A DNA stretch of 14,569 bases, from the NCBI GenBank assembly GCA_015490435.1, contig WFXV01000038.1, forward strand, positions 1 to 14,569. Direction: 5' to 3'. Under the pieces are notes generated by a model. That model saw only the letters and a program-made list of their open reading frames with translations, was not told the DNA's origin and made no database searches. The stretch comes from Thermaceae bacterium (GTDB lineage Bacteria; Deinococcota; Deinococci; Deinococcales; Marinithermaceae). Below are positions 14,462 through 14,569 of the stretch, in pieces. A program made the position numbers and the translations under genes. Every line of letters starts with the position of its first letter. The first letter of the stretch is position 1.

Positions 14462-14569
14462 GAGAGCGCCGCCCCCTCCCCTTCCGGGCCCCGCCAGGCG
14501 TAGCTCATCTGGGGGCTGGTGTGCACTGCGGCGAAGCCGCCGTCGGCGGCGAGCAGGATCAGGCCCCCC
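14458..14569 (-). CDS. isoaspartyl peptidase / type 2 asparaginase, C-terminal fragment
   Basis: Only the last 36 codons are in the window; the gene continues past the right edge. The visible end GGLILLAADGGFAAVHTSPQ, then MSYAW, closely resembles the C-terminus of Ntn-hydrolase asparaginases such as human ASRGL1 (GGLIVVSKTGDWVAKWTSTS, then MPWA). These enzymes self-cleave and hydrolyse isoaspartyl dipeptides or asparagine. The catalytic threonine lies upstream, outside the window. The TGA stop overlaps the GTG start of the next gene, so they are translationally coupled. Confidence 0.7.
   Translation of the reverse strand, partial: GGLILLAADGGFAAVHTSPQMSYAWRGPEGEGAALS

Noticed and set aside
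1..14569. CRISPR arrays, insertion sequences, toxin-antitoxin pairs or phage genes.
   Set aside because: No regular repeats, transposase or integrase motifs, or small paired antitoxin/toxin frames were seen in either strand.

Overview
The window is about 14.6 kb of GC-rich, tightly packed bacterial DNA. The proteins look like those of a member of the Deinococcota, probably a Thermus-, Oceanithermus- or Marinithermus-like thermophile. This is judged from protein style, base composition and frequent GTG/TTG starts, not from a database match. The main exception is one clearly AT-rich block at about 5015-5743.

Left part, plus strand: a 5'-truncated AAA/STAND-like ATPase with helical (TPR-type) repeats (1-2307). 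Its last 40 bases overlap the start of dnaG, the replicative primase (2268-4019). dnaG ends tail-to-tail with queA (minus strand, 4016-5014), and the two stop codons share the palindrome CTAG.

Centre: directly upstream of the queA start lies an AT-rich island of about 0.7 kb. It carries one plus-strand gene for an unrecognised protein with an N-terminal four-cysteine zinc ribbon and a charged helical body. Its stop codon is 3 bases from a minus-strand tRNA cluster, tRNA-Pro(TGG), tRNA-Gly(TCC) and tRNA-Arg(TCT). That cluster has a recognisable promoter (TTGACC-N17-TACCTT) placed just after livF.

Right part, all minus strand: a complete branched-chain-amino-acid-type (HAAT/LIV) ABC importer operon read from a promoter at about 12876-12905. 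The order is livG, an AMP-forming long-chain acyl-CoA synthetase, livH, livM, the periplasmic binding protein and livF. Genes overlap by GTGA/ATGA or have short spacers. Terminator-like hairpins flank the binding-protein gene, probably to adjust expression of its neighbours. The ligase within the importer suggests the substrate is a carboxylate (organic, fatty or aromatic acid) that is CoA-activated on entry, as an alternative to plain amino acid uptake.

Upstream of this operon, also minus strand, are trpC (indole-3-glycerol-phosphate synthase), an unassigned protein that faintly resembles a shikimate-dehydrogenase fold without its catalytic motifs, and the last 36 codons of an isoaspartyl peptidase/asparaginase cut by the right edge. 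These three genes are packed with a 4-base overlap and a 7-base gap, so they look co-transcribed.

I found no CRISPR array, transposase, integrase, phage structural gene or rRNA. The best candidate for something undescribed is the AT-rich zinc-ribbon gene between queA and the tRNA cluster.
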